From positions 21,204-85,203 of the forward strand of contig CALQSB010000007.1 in assembly GCA_943333125.1 (NCBI GenBank): a stretch of 64,000 nucleotides of DNA. Direction: 5' to 3'. Every line of letters starts with the position of its first letter. The stretch's first letter is position 1. The DNA is from Chitinophaga pinensis. Lineage in GTDB: Bacteria > Bacteroidota > Bacteroidia > Chitinophagales > Chitinophagaceae. The position numbers were made by a program, and so were the translations under genes. The notes beneath the pieces were generated by a model, which was given only the letters and a program-made list of their open reading frames with translations, was not told the origin of the DNA and did no database searches. Positions 7,732-17,652 of this stretch are shown one piece after another.

Positions 7732-9645
7732 ATGTGCGGTATCGCAGGATTCATAGATTTTAATCAAACTTCTTCCGAAAAAATATTACAGGCAGCTACC
7801 GATATCTTATCGCACAGGGGTCCCGATGGCAGCGGTTATCACTTTGTTCAGCATAATAATTATCAAATAGGACTTGGTCATCGTAGATTATCCATTATAG
7901 ATTTAAGTACAGCGGCTGCTCAGCCAATGAAACACAATCAGTTTACCATTGTATTTAATGGAGAAATTTATAATTACGAAGAAATAAAAAAACTACTGCT
8001 GACTAAAGGCCATCTATTTGAAACACATTCAGACACAGAAGTCATTTTACATGCCTGGGAAGAATGGGGTATTGATATGGTTCATCATTTTATTGGAATG
8101 TTTGCTTTTGTTATCCACGACTCCATTAAGCATGAATTAATTTGTTTCAGAGATCGCGCTGGTGTAAAACCATTTTATTATTATTGGGAAGAAGGGCTGT
8201 TTTTATTTGCCTCAGAATTAAAGAGTTTTCATCAACATCCCCAATTCAATAAGCGTATAAATTTACAGGCCATTCATCAATTTTTTCAGTATGGATATAT
8301 CATGGCGCCATTAGCCATATTTGAAAATACTTTTAAATTAGTACCTGGCCACTTATTAAAATTTTCAGTTTCCAAACAAGAATTTTCAATTGAAAAATAC
8401 TGGGATGTTTATGATGCGTATAACAAACCAAAAATAGATATCTCCGAAACAGAGGCTACAACTAAGCTTCATGATTTATTGTTATCTGCCTGTAATTACA
8501 GAATGGTGGCAGATGTTCCGGTGGGCGTTTTTCTGAGTGGAGGATACGACAGTACTGCAGTAACCGCTTTGATACAATCTCAGCAAAAAGAAAAATTAAA
8601 AACATTCACCATCGGGTTTCATGAAGAAGATCACAATGAAGCCAAATTTGCTTACCAGGTTGCTAAACATTTAAATACAGATCATACAGAACATTACTGT
8701 ACAAAAAACGAAGCACAGGAAATTATACCTAAAATTCCCTTTTATTGCGATGAACCATTTGGAGATTCCTCTATAATTCCAACAACACTGGTAAGTATTC
8801 TTGCCAAAAAGCAGGTAACCGTTGCCTTGAGTGCAGACGCGGGCGATGAAGTATTTGGCGGCTATAGCAAATATCCTCATGCATTAAAATTTCTGAGAAA
8901 TATAAATTTATTTCCGGCAGCCATCAGAAAGCCGGCCTCACATTTATTAAATTATATTCCCGATAACTTCTTGATTGCATTAACAGGAAATAAAGCTGTT
9001 TCTATAAAAAAAGAAAGATTTGCCGAACTGCTTCAATTAAAAAAACCCAGTAGTGTAGATTTAATGGATGTGTTGTTTTCGCAGTTATATACCAATAAAC
9101 AAATCGATACTTTAATCAGTAAAAAAGTTAGTCAACCCGGATCTTTTTTTAATTCCGAAAATTTATTAAACGAAAACATTGGCTCACTCGACAGGATGCT
9201 CGCCGTTGATTATAAAACGTATATGCCAGACGATATCCTTGCAAAGGTAGACCGTGCAGGGATGAGTACTTCGCTTGAAGGAAGAGAACCTTTGCTTGAT
9301 CATCGTATTATTGAATTTGTAGCTGGCTTACCAGAATCTTATAAAATAAAATCAGGCGATAAAAAATATTTATTGAAAAAAATTGTACATCAATATGTTC
9401 CAAAAGAAATGATGGATCGCCCTAAAATGGGTTTTGGTGTTCCTGTTTTTGATTGGTTAAGAAATGATTTAAAATATTATGCAGAAGAATATATGAGTAA
9501 AGAGGCCTTTTCGAGGCATGGACTTTTCAATCCTTCCGGAGTAGATCAAATTATGAAACAGTTTTATAAAGGAGATCGAAATTATAATAGTTTGTTCTGG
9601 TACTTATTAATGTTTCAAATGTGGTATAAAGAATGGATGGAGTAA
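7732..9645 (+). CDS. asnB: Asparagine synthase-like glutamine amidotransferase (first of three)
   Basis: A 637-residue protein with the AsnB layout. Residue Cys2 of MCGIAGF is the Ntn-type glutaminase nucleophile, followed by SHRGPDG, HRRLSIIDLS and NGEIYNY. A C-terminal ATP-pyrophosphatase domain has the SGGYDS loop at about residue 268. A free N-terminal cysteine fixes the start codon. In polysaccharide clusters such enzymes are thought to amidate uronic acids (for example WbpS in Pseudomonas), and context here favours that over asparagine supply. Two paralogues lie at 11004 and 46984. Confidence 0.9.
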   Translation: MCGIAGFIDFNQTSSEKILQAATDILSHRGPDGSGYHFVQHNNYQIGLGHRRLSIIDLSTAAAQPMKHNQFTIVFNGEIYNYEEIKKLLLTKGHLFETHSDTEVILHAWEEWGIDMVHHFIGMFAFVIHDSIKHELICFRDRAGVKPFYYYWEEGLFLFASELKSFHQHPQFNKRINLQAIHQFFQYGYIMAPLAIFENTFKLVPGHLLKFSVSKQEFSIEKYWDVYDAYNKPKIDISETEATTKLHDLLLSACNYRMVADVPVGVFLSGGYDSTAVTALIQSQQKEKLKTFTIGFHEEDHNEAKFAYQVAKHLNTDHTEHYCTKNEAQEIIPKIPFYCDEPFGDSSIIPTTLVSILAKKQVTVALSADAGDEVFGGYSKYPHALKFLRNINLFPAAIRKPASHLLNYIPDNFLIALTGNKAVSIKKERFAELLQLKKPSSVDLMDVLFSQLYTNKQIDTLISKKVSQPGSFFNSENLLNENIGSLDRMLAVDYKTYMPDDILAKVDRAGMSTSLEGREPLLDHRIIEFVAGLPESYKIKSGDKKYLLKKIVHQYVPKEMMDRPKMGFGVPVFDWLRNDLKYYAEEYMSKEAFSRHGLFNPSGVDQIMKQFYKGDRNYNSLFWYLLMFQMWYKEWME

Positions 9646-9852
9646 ATAAATTCAACGCTAATAAAACTAAACAATTGATTTTCAATTAAAATAGAATTTT
9701 TTCAAGCCAGCATAGGAAATTTACGGTCTATTTCATAAAATCTACTCTTTTTCCCTTCCCAAGGGCTAATAGGCTGCACTTAAAGCAATATCAGGCAACG
9801 GTTTCCGTTTTTTTTATACCATTAATCCAATAATAATTACTAAACCTAACCT

Positions 9853-10854
9853 ATGCAGAAAATAATTGCAGTCATTGTATCACACAACCGCCAGGCGTTG
9901 CTGGTCGAATGTATCGAGGCGTTAAGAAATCAAACTCAAAAACCAGATGCCATTTTAGTAGTTAATAATGGAAGTTCAGATTATACCACCGTTTGGCTCG
10001 ATAAACAATCAGATATCATACAACTTTACCAGGATAATTTGGGTTCGGCAGGCGGTTACAATACCGGCATCAGCTGGGCTTATCAAAATGGATATACCTG
10101 GATATGGTGTATGGATGATGACGGACATCCTAAAAATGATGCACTGGAAATTCTGATGAATAACAGAGGCTTTGGAATTGAATTATTAAACTGTTCCGTT
10201 ATAAATAAAACAGATAGAAAAACATTTGTTTCTAAAACAAAAAAATACAAATGTATAGATGAGGTTAAAGAAAAAGTGATTGAAGGAGTTGGTCATCCTT
10301 TTAATGGCACAATGATACATCGTTCTATTATCGAAAAAGTAGGACTGCCACAATCCAATCTATTTTACTGGGGCGAAGAGCGTGAATATTTTTATAGAAT
10401 AGTCAATCAATATAAAATTCCGGCGAAAACAATCACGCACAGCATACAATATCATCCTGAACTTTCTCATGCACATAAAAAAGAGTGGGATTATAAAACT
10501 TCATGGAAAATGTATTTCTATGTGAGAAACAGATATAAAGTGATGCAATCAAAGTATTCGAATAAATTTCTGGCAACCATACATTACGCATATTTCACAC
10601 TTGCTTTTATTAAATCCATATTTATATTTCAGCAAAAAGACAAAATCAGAAAAGTATTTTTTACTTTCTGGCCTGTTATTGATTCTTTAAAAAATAATTT
10701 CAGCGATACGCCTGAAACGATTCAGGATCGAATGAATAAACAATACAAAATGCCAATAAGTTCTTTTGTCTTCTATCCCTTCAAAAAAGCCATAGTTTCG
10801 ATGTTTGTTCCTCGCTACACAGAAGGATCCGGAGCTACTGCAGTGGAATTATAA
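9853..10854 (+). CDS. Glycosyltransferase family 2 protein
   Basis: A 333-residue GT-A glycosyltransferase. It starts with AVIVSHNRQALL and ILVVNNGSSDYT, then NLGSAGGYNTGI, and has the metal-binding DxD motif as WCMDDDGHP near residues 87-95. The later FYWGEEREYFYR motif matches the rhamnosyl/galactofuranosyl (RfbN/GlfT-like) branch, where the acidic pair helps catalysis. It lies between two AsnB genes and is followed by a hairpin terminator, so it probably ends a transcription unit. Confidence 0.85.
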   Translation: MQKIIAVIVSHNRQALLVECIEALRNQTQKPDAILVVNNGSSDYTTVWLDKQSDIIQLYQDNLGSAGGYNTGISWAYQNGYTWIWCMDDDGHPKNDALEILMNNRGFGIELLNCSVINKTDRKTFVSKTKKYKCIDEVKEKVIEGVGHPFNGTMIHRSIIEKVGLPQSNLFYWGEEREYFYRIVNQYKIPAKTITHSIQYHPELSHAHKKEWDYKTSWKMYFYVRNRYKVMQSKYSNKFLATIHYAYFTLAFIKSIFIFQQKDKIRKVFFTFWPVIDSLKNNFSDTPETIQDRMNKQYKMPISSFVFYPFKKAIVSMFVPRYTEGSGATAVEL

Positions 10855-10875
10855 AATAGAGAAAAAAAATTGACG

Positions 10876-10902
10876 AGTCCGGGTTTTATCCGGACTTTTT
10901 TT
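10876..10902 (+). terminator. Intrinsic terminator after the GT2 gene
   Basis: A perfect 7-bp stem (AGTCCGG with CCGGACT) with a 7-base loop is followed directly by a run of seven T. It lies 21 bases after the GT2 stop codon. Confidence 0.85.
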
Positions 10903-10951
10903 ATTTCAGCCAATTTTTTATTTTTAAAAAATTTATCAGCAACAAGTGAAT

Positions 10952-10959
10952 TATATTTG
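10952..10959 (+). promoter_or_regulatory. TAnnTTTG-type -7 box before the second asnB gene
   Basis: TATATTTG fits the Bacteroidota -7 consensus, 44 bases before the start codon and just after the terminator at 10876-10902, which makes a new transcription start plausible. No clear -33 TTTG is present. Confidence 0.4.
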
Positions 10960-11003
10960 CAGTCAGTATAAAACAATTTTAGTTTTTATTTAACCAGTTA
11001 TTC

Positions 11004-12845
11004 ATGTGTGGAATTGCGGGATCAGTAAATTTCAAATTATCATATGATATTATAAAAGGTACAATGCTGCATCGAGGTCCCGATGAGCAGAACGCTATCA
11101 TAGCAGACAATGTTGATTTTTTTCATTTAAGATTGTCTATTCTCGATATTTCAGGCGGAAAACAACCCATGACGCTCGAAGGCAGATATTTCATTATTTT
11201 CAATGGCGAGATTTATAATCATAATGAGCTGAGAAAAAAATTTGATTTAAAATGTTCTACTAATTCTGATACTGAGACATTGTTATTGTTGTTTCAAAAA
11301 TTTGGCGAAAAATGTCTTGATCATCTTGATGGCATGTTTGCTTTTGCGATTTATGATAATGTTGAAAAGAAAATATTTCTGGCTAGAGACAGAGCGGGAA
11401 AGAAACCATTATATATTTATAGTAAAGACGAAACGATAGTTTTTGCCAGTGAGCTTAATTGTTTAAAGGGATTACTTCCCCTGGAAATAGAACAAAAAAA
11501 TATTTATCAGTACATGCGTCTTGGCGTTTTTTATAAAAATCTTACGCCGTATAAAAATGTAAATGAACTTGAACCTGGAACGTTTGCGTTTATCAATTGC
11601 CAAACACTGGAAATAAAAAAAACAAAGTGGTGGGACATACATAATTTTTATCTTCAAAACAGCAGTGATAATTTATCTCAGGCAATTGAAAAAACAGATC
11701 AGCTTTTAATTGAATCAGTTAAACGAAGAATTTCCTCAAGTGATCTGGAAGTTGGATGTTTTTTGAGTGGAGGAATTGACAGCGGTCTGGTAACGTCTAT
11801 CGCCAGTAGTTTTACCAGTCGTTTGAAAACAATGACCGTTTCTTTTGATGGCGAATATGATGAAGCCCCATTGGCAAAATTAGTAGCCGAAAAATACAAC
11901 ACAGATCATACCGAAATAAAGATTTCATTTGATCAGTTAAAAAATGATATTGAACAAATCATCAGCAATTATGGAGAACCTTTTTACGACAGTTCGGCTA
12001 TTCCTTCTTTTTATGTAAGTCAGGCAGCAAAAAAAAGAGTAACTGTAATTCTGAATGGTGATGGTGCTGATGAATTGTTTGCCGGTTACCGCAGATATGT
12101 TCCTTTTAATAAGTATGATTTCTTTAAAAAGAATTTCCTTGTAAATAATGCTGGATCTTTTTTAAAAAATATTTTACCAGCTTCTAATGACAAAAAATCA
12201 AAGTATAATTATCTATATCGGTTATTAACTTTTGCTTCAAAAAAAGATCTGGATATTTATTTATCTGCAGGGGTAGATATTATCGAAGATTACGAAAAAA
12301 ATTTGCTTGCTGACGGAGTAAATTATTTAAAAGAAATGAAAGAAGGTTTTGATCGTATTAATAATGCTCCATTATCAGGATTAAAAAAAATCATGAATCT
12401 GGATTTCGAAAATAACTTCTCCAGTCAAATGCTCGCCAAAATAGATATAGCCACAATGAGCCATTCATTGGAAGGCAGAAGTCCTTTTTTATCAAAGGAA
12501 TTATTAGCCTATGCACCAACTCTTTCGGATTCCTTAAAGATAAATGGAGTAACTACTAAATATTTATTACGCCAATTGGCTACAAAATATCTTCCTGAAT
12601 CACTGATCAATCAACCTAAAAGAGGTTTTGAAATTCCTTTAAAATCATGGGTTAATGGCCAATTGAGCGATATGATTCATGATTATGTTGGCGCTCCAAA
12701 TGCATTTAACAGGAATATCATTAATCCTAAATTCACAATTCAGTTATTAAATCAAAAAATAAAAATCCCTGCCGAAAAGCGGGCAAAATTATTATGGACA
12801 CTTTTTTGTCTTGAGGTATGGTACAAAAAAGTTTATCTTTCATAA
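11004..12845 (+). CDS. asnB: Asparagine synthase-like glutamine amidotransferase (second of three)
   Basis: A 613-residue AsnB-type protein. The start is fixed by Cys2 in MCGIAGS. The glutaminase domain shows LHRGPDE, LRLSILDISGGKQPM and NGEIYNH; the synthetase domain has SGGIDS near residue 255 and NGDGADELFAGY further on. It differs strongly in sequence from the 7732 gene, so this is not a recent duplication. It is followed after 11 bases by a glycosyltransferase gene. A role in amidating a sugar acid of the polysaccharide is inferred from position. Confidence 0.9.
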   Translation: MCGIAGSVNFKLSYDIIKGTMLHRGPDEQNAIIADNVDFFHLRLSILDISGGKQPMTLEGRYFIIFNGEIYNHNELRKKFDLKCSTNSDTETLLLLFQKFGEKCLDHLDGMFAFAIYDNVEKKIFLARDRAGKKPLYIYSKDETIVFASELNCLKGLLPLEIEQKNIYQYMRLGVFYKNLTPYKNVNELEPGTFAFINCQTLEIKKTKWWDIHNFYLQNSSDNLSQAIEKTDQLLIESVKRRISSSDLEVGCFLSGGIDSGLVTSIASSFTSRLKTMTVSFDGEYDEAPLAKLVAEKYNTDHTEIKISFDQLKNDIEQIISNYGEPFYDSSAIPSFYVSQAAKKRVTVILNGDGADELFAGYRRYVPFNKYDFFKKNFLVNNAGSFLKNILPASNDKKSKYNYLYRLLTFASKKDLDIYLSAGVDIIEDYEKNLLADGVNYLKEMKEGFDRINNAPLSGLKKIMNLDFENNFSSQMLAKIDIATMSHSLEGRSPFLSKELLAYAPTLSDSLKINGVTTKYLLRQLATKYLPESLINQPKRGFEIPLKSWVNGQLSDMIHDYVGAPNAFNRNIINPKFTIQLLNQKIKIPAEKRAKLLWTLFCLEVWYKKVYLS

Positions 12846-12856
12846 TAGATTAATGC

Positions 12857-13984
12857 ATGAAAAAGAATATTGCCATAATTGAAAATAATATAGTTTCTAC
12901 AAACACCATGCGACAAAAGCTCACTTTGGAATTAATGAGCAGGGGCTACAATGTGGTTGTATTAACAACAGGTAACAATAAAGACCTTCAAATTGCAAAA
13001 GATAACGGCATTAAAGTAATTGACATAAAAAGTAGCAATATAAATCCTGTTCATATTTTTCTTTATCTGAAAAATATCAAAAAGGCATTAAAGGAAAACA
13101 ATGCAGAAGTTTGTCTGACCTTTACCATGCGTCCTGCCATTTGGGGAAATTTCATCACATCAAAATTAGAAATACCAACAATAACAAACATCACCGGAGT
13201 GGGTCCATTGTTTTCAAGTAAAAATCCTGCTTATATAGTAGCAAGGCTGATGTATAAATTTGTTCTTAAAAATACGGAAAGAATATTTTTTCAGAACAAT
13301 GATGATATGAATCTTTTTCTTACCAATAACTTTATTGCAAAAGAAAAGGCTGCCCTCATTCCAGGTTCAGGAGTAGATCATCAATATTTCAAGCCACTTA
13401 TAAAGTCGGAGAAAAACTCATCATTCATATTTCTTTTTATTGGAAGATTATTAAAAGACAAAGGAGTAATAGAATTTGTAGAAGCGGCAAGAGCATTCAA
13501 AAAAATGAATCTTGATGCAGAATTCAGAATTGTTGGTCCTTTATGGAATCAAAATCTTAAAAAAAATACGATAACCAAGGATGAACTTAATTCATGGATA
13601 ACTGAAAAAATCATCACATATCTTGGATCTGCTGATGATGTTAGACCACATATTGCAAATGCCGATTGCCTTGTACTGCCCTCTTATCGAGAAGGTACAA
13701 GTAATGTGCTGCTGGAAGCCTCAAGTATGGAACGGCCTTCAATAACTTGTAACACTACAGGGTGTAGAGAAATTATTGAAGATGGTATCACAGGCTTATT
13801 GTGCAATGTAGCTGACACTAATCATCTGATTGAAAAAATGAAAGAAATGATTTCGTTTTCCCCTGAAAAAAGAATGGAGATGGGAAAAAATGCCAGAAAA
13901 AAAGTGGTAAAAGAATTTGATAAACAATTTGTTATTGATACATATATGGATACCATAAAGTCAATCACGAGTTCAAAAAATTAA
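12857..13984 (+). CDS. Glycosyltransferase family 4 protein
   Basis: A 375-residue GT-B enzyme. The N-terminal half resembles PglA/WbnK-type enzymes, with TFTMRPAIWG and NITGVGPLF. The donor half begins with FIGRLLKDKGV, has the EX7E motif EGTSNVLLE at about 279-287, and then a GCREIIEDGITGLL segment. It starts 11 bases after the second asnB and is the last recognisable gene of the polysaccharide cluster. An intergenic stretch of 161 bases with no clear feature follows. Confidence 0.85.
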   Translation: MKKNIAIIENNIVSTNTMRQKLTLELMSRGYNVVVLTTGNNKDLQIAKDNGIKVIDIKSSNINPVHIFLYLKNIKKALKENNAEVCLTFTMRPAIWGNFITSKLEIPTITNITGVGPLFSSKNPAYIVARLMYKFVLKNTERIFFQNNDDMNLFLTNNFIAKEKAALIPGSGVDHQYFKPLIKSEKNSSFIFLFIGRLLKDKGVIEFVEAARAFKKMNLDAEFRIVGPLWNQNLKKNTITKDELNSWITEKIITYLGSADDVRPHIANADCLVLPSYREGTSNVLLEASSMERPSITCNTTGCREIIEDGITGLLCNVADTNHLIEKMKEMISFSPEKRMEMGKNARKKVVKEFDKQFVIDTYMDTIKSITSSKN

Positions 13985-14145
13985 TTCCCAATCTAAAGTT
14001 ATTTACAAAAATCAACGCTATACTTTTATTTAAGAATTATAGTATTATCTTGGTTTTTAAAATAAATAAATCATTAAATCTAATTTCTTAGCTTCATATT
14101 CTTTCAATACACTTTCTTCTTTGATCTATTTTATAAATTAAAAAA

Positions 14146-14961
14146 ATGAACGAATTATTCTCACTCAAAAATAAAGTTATTGTTGTAACAGGTGGATCGG
14201 GTGTTTTGGGAAAGTCTTTTGTAAATGGAATTGCAGCAGCCGGCGGATCTGTTGTTATTATCGGAAGAGATATAAATAAAGCAAATGCAATTGCAGATGA
14301 AATAAATAAAAATGGCGGAAAGGCTTTACCTATTTCCGCTGATGTGCTTAGTGAAGAAAAAATGATTAATGCAAGAGAAAAAATACTCTCATCATTTGGT
14401 AAAATAAACGGACTTGTAAATGCGGCAGGTGGCAATGTGCCAGAAGGCGTGTTGTCAAATGACGCTGATATTTTTTCGTTGAACATTGAAGGAATGAAAA
14501 ACGCAATGGAGCTTAATGTTTGGGGAACGATTATACCTACTCAGATCTTCGGTTCTGTTATGGCAAAGAAAGATGGAGGAAGTATCGTTAATATTTCTTC
14601 TGTAAGTTCAAAACGTGCACTTACCAAAGTATTAGGGTACAGTATGGGAAAAGCCTCGATTGATACGTATAATCAATGGTTTGCTGTTGAATTGGCAAAT
14701 AGATTCGGCGACAATATCAGAATGAATGCGATAACACCTGGATTTTTTCTTACCGAACAAAATAGAAATCTCCTAACCAATCCCGATGGCTCACTTACCG
14801 AAAGAGGTAATTTAATAATAAAAAATACACCATTCAAACGCTTTGGAAATCCTGATGAATTGATCGGAGCTTTAATTTATCTGTTAAGCGATGCTTCGAA
14901 ATTTGTAACAGGAACACAGTTAGGCGTAGACGGCGGATTTAATGCTTTTAGTGGCGTATAA
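14146..14961 (+). CDS. SDR oxidoreductase, candidate D-mannonate (fructuronate) oxidoreductase
   Basis: A 271-residue short-chain dehydrogenase. The cofactor motif [11 protein letters not shown] is at residues 15-25, then NAAGG, the catalytic Ser in NISSVSS and the Tyr-xxx-Lys pair in YSMGKAS near 165-171. It sits directly before uxuA and uxaC. In Bacillus an SDR protein (YjmF/UxuB) occupies the same position and is assigned the fructuronate to mannonate step, so the same role is likely here. Function is inferred from context; motifs prove only the SDR family. Confidence 0.8.
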   Translation: MNELFSLKNKVIVVTGGSGVLGKSFVNGIAAAGGSVVIIGRDINKANAIADEINKNGGKALPISADVLSEEKMINAREKILSSFGKINGLVNAAGGNVPEGVLSNDADIFSLNIEGMKNAMELNVWGTIIPTQIFGSVMAKKDGGSIVNISSVSSKRALTKVLGYSMGKASIDTYNQWFAVELANRFGDNIRMNAITPGFFLTEQNRNLLTNPDGSLTERGNLIIKNTPFKRFGNPDELIGALIYLLSDASKFVTGTQLGVDGGFNAFSGV

Positions 14962-14980
14962 AAAAAGAACGAATCTTATT

Positions 14981-16159
14981 ATGATACAAATGCAGCAAAC
15001 GATGCGCTGGTTTGGGCCTAGTGACCCGGTGAGTTTATGGGATATCAGACAGGCAGGATGTACAGGCGTGGTAAGTGCCCTACACCATATTCCTAATGGA
15101 GAAGTATGGACGGTTAATGAAATCAGCAAACACAAATTGTTAATCGAAAAAGCCGATATGGTATGGGCAGTAGCAGAAAGTCTTCCTGTACATGAAGGGA
15201 TAAAAACACAATCAGGAGATTTTAAAAAGCATATCGAAAATTACAAACAATCTTTAAAAAATCTTAGTGCTTGCGGAATAAATATTGTTGCTTATAATTT
15301 CATGCCGGTTATGGACTGGACAAGAACCAATCTTGCTTATATGTTGGCCGACAAGTCTCTGGCCTTATTATTTGTAAGAGATGAAGTTATTGTTTTCGAT
15401 TTATTTATCCTGAAAAGAAAAAATGCGAAAGCTGATTATTCAAAAGAAGAAATAGAAAGAGCCACCAAACGATATGGTGAAATGAATGAAAAGGAATTAA
15501 CAACGCTCAAGCAAAATATAATAAAAGGTTTGCCGGGAAGCGAAGAAAGTTTTACTATCGAAGCGTTTCAAAAAGCGCTTGATTCTTATGAAGAAATCAA
15601 TGCCGAAAAACTTCGAAGCCATTTGATTTATTTTTTAAATGAAATCATTCCTGTTGCTGATGAATACAAGGTGAAGATGGTTATTCATCCCGACGATCCT
15701 CCTTTTTCATTGCTGGGACTTCCGCGTGTAGTGTCTACTGCAAATGATATTCAAAAATTAATTGAGGCAGTTCCTTCTTTAAACAATGGACTTTGTTTTT
15801 GTACAGGATCGTTTGGGGTAAGATCAGACAATGATTTGCCTGCAATGATAAAGCAGTTTGGAAGTCGCATAAATTTTATTCATCTTAGAAATACAACCAG
15901 AAATAAATTCGGTGATTTCTTTGAAGATAACCATCTTGATGGTGATACGGATATGTATGCCATAGTGAAAGAAATAATAAAGTTAATGAGTATAAGAAAA
16001 ACTTCAATTCCTATGCGCCCCGATCACGGTCATCAGATGCTGGATGATTTGAAAAAAATAACCAATCCAGGTTATTCAGCAATTGGCAGATTAAAAGGAC
16101 TTGCAGAACTGAGAGGATTAGAATTAGGCATAATCAGAAATCTATCTGAAGAAAAATAA
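14981..16159 (+). CDS. uxuA: Mannonate dehydratase
   Basis: Dehydrates D-mannonate to 2-keto-3-deoxygluconate. From the ATG at 14981 the protein has 392 residues, matching the family (about 394). It begins [19 protein letters not shown], with GVVSALH, then [14 protein letters not shown] and MRPDHGHQM, which provide metal and substrate contacts in UxuA. The frame can be extended to 14942 inside the preceding gene, but that adds sequence foreign to the family. It lies 19 bases after the SDR stop and 31 before uxaC. Confidence 0.95.
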   Translation: MIQMQQTMRWFGPSDPVSLWDIRQAGCTGVVSALHHIPNGEVWTVNEISKHKLLIEKADMVWAVAESLPVHEGIKTQSGDFKKHIENYKQSLKNLSACGINIVAYNFMPVMDWTRTNLAYMLADKSLALLFVRDEVIVFDLFILKRKNAKADYSKEEIERATKRYGEMNEKELTTLKQNIIKGLPGSEESFTIEAFQKALDSYEEINAEKLRSHLIYFLNEIIPVADEYKVKMVIHPDDPPFSLLGLPRVVSTANDIQKLIEAVPSLNNGLCFCTGSFGVRSDNDLPAMIKQFGSRINFIHLRNTTRNKFGDFFEDNHLDGDTDMYAIVKEIIKLMSIRKTSIPMRPDHGHQMLDDLKKITNPGYSAIGRLKGLAELRGLELGIIRNLSEEK

Positions 16160-16190
16160 TTTTAAAAAAATTAGTTTAATAAAAGAGATC

Positions 16191-17606
16191 ATGCAAAATA
16201 AACAAGGAACCATTATTAATGACGACTTTTTGCTTCAAAATAAAACCTCAATTATTTTATATAATGACTATGTAAAAAAAATGCCCATAGTTGATTATCA
16301 TAATCATCTTCCTCCTGATCAGATAGCTTCTAACAAAAAATTTAATTCTCTCACAGAAATTTGGCTGAAAGGCGATCACTATAAATGGAGAGCAATGCGC
16401 GCCTTGGGTGTTAATGAAAAATACATTACAGGAAAAGACAGCAGTGATTTAGAAAAATTTATGGCATGGGCTACATGTTTTCCTGAAACCATTCGAAATC
16501 CTTTATTTCACTGGTCGCAACTGGAATTGAAAAATTCATTCGGTATCAATGAATATTTAAATGAATCATCAGCAAAAAAAATATTTGAACATTGCAATGA
16601 ATTATTACAAAATGATTTGCTATCAACAAAGGGAATCTTAAAAAGTTATCATGTAGAAATGCTTGGAACTACAGATGATCCCTGTGATAATCTTGATTAT
16701 CATAAAAAATTAAAAGAGGATGAATTTGAAATAAAAGTTTTGCCTTCATTCAGGCCTGATAAAATATTTAACATAGCCAATCGCAATGTGTTTATTGATT
16801 ATCTCAATCAAATAGAAAATGCCAGCGGTATAAGCATTAAAACATTTCCTCAGTTGATTGCTGCCTTGGAAATGAGAATGGATTACTTTCATTTGCACGG
16901 CTGTCGTATCGCAGATCACGGACTTCATAAAATGCCAGATCATTTTGAATTCAACAATGCGCTGGAAAAAGAATTCGAGAAATTTATTCAGGATTCAAAT
17001 GCAATTTTCTCGGATCCCGAAAGATTTATTGGTGCTGTATTAATTGAATTATGCAAGATGTATCATAAAAGAGATTGGGTACAGCAATTTCATTTAGGCG
17101 CAATAAGAAATAATAATTCAAGATTATTAAATACAATTGGCCCTGATGCCGGTGTTGATTCTATTGGAGATTTTAAACAGACTTTTGCTTTGTCTAATTT
17201 CTTAAATGCTTTGGATAAAGAAAATAAACTAACCAAAACAATACTTTATAATATCAATCCGGCCGACAACGAAACCTTTGCTTCGATGTGCTTAAATTTT
17301 AATGATGGTCTTATAAAAGGAAAAATTCAATATGGCTCTGGATGGTGGTTTTTAGATCAGAAAGACGGAATCGAAAAGCAATTAAATGCCTTATCCAATA
17401 TGGGTATAATTAGCAATTTTGTTGGCATGCTTACAGACAGCAGAAGTTTTCTTTCTTTTTCCCGTCATGAATATTTCAGAAGAATATTGTGTAATTTATT
17501 TGGAGATGAAATGGAAAAAGGGTTATTGCCCAATGATATAAAATGGATAGGAGGTATTTTACAGAATATTTGCTATAATAATGCGAAAACTTATTTTAAT
17601 CTTTAA
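16191..17606 (+). CDS. uxaC: Glucuronate isomerase
   Basis: Interconverts D-glucuronate and D-fructuronate (or galacturonate and tagaturonate). A 471-residue protein of the amidohydrolase superfamily with the metal-binding HxH in VDYHNHLPP (His37 and His39), the TDDPCDNLDYH segment, and FHLGAIRNNN and GSGWWF in the C-terminal half, all typical of UxaC. It is third in the SDR-uxuA-uxaC operon; these three steps lead from glucuronate to 2-keto-3-deoxygluconate. The kinase and aldolase that would finish the pathway are not in the window. Confidence 0.95.
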   Translation: MQNKQGTIINDDFLLQNKTSIILYNDYVKKMPIVDYHNHLPPDQIASNKKFNSLTEIWLKGDHYKWRAMRALGVNEKYITGKDSSDLEKFMAWATCFPETIRNPLFHWSQLELKNSFGINEYLNESSAKKIFEHCNELLQNDLLSTKGILKSYHVEMLGTTDDPCDNLDYHKKLKEDEFEIKVLPSFRPDKIFNIANRNVFIDYLNQIENASGISIKTFPQLIAALEMRMDYFHLHGCRIADHGLHKMPDHFEFNNALEKEFEKFIQDSNAIFSDPERFIGAVLIELCKMYHKRDWVQQFHLGAIRNNNSRLLNTIGPDAGVDSIGDFKQTFALSNFLNALDKENKLTKTILYNINPADNETFASMCLNFNDGLIKGKIQYGSGWWFLDQKDGIEKQLNALSNMGIISNFVGMLTDSRSFLSFSRHEYFRRILCNLFGDEMEKGLLPNDIKWIGGILQNICYNNAKTYFNL

Positions 17607-17652
17607 AAATAAATTTTAATTAATCAAACCAATACTTTAAATAATCTGAGAC

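Noticed and set aside
1..13984. Defence or phage island in the first part
   Set aside because: All recognisable genes are sugar-polymer enzymes; no nuclease, integrase or toxin gene is present.
14942..14980. Longer start for uxuA inside the SDR gene
   Set aside because: Adds 13 residues not typical of UxuA; the ATG at 14981 fits family length.
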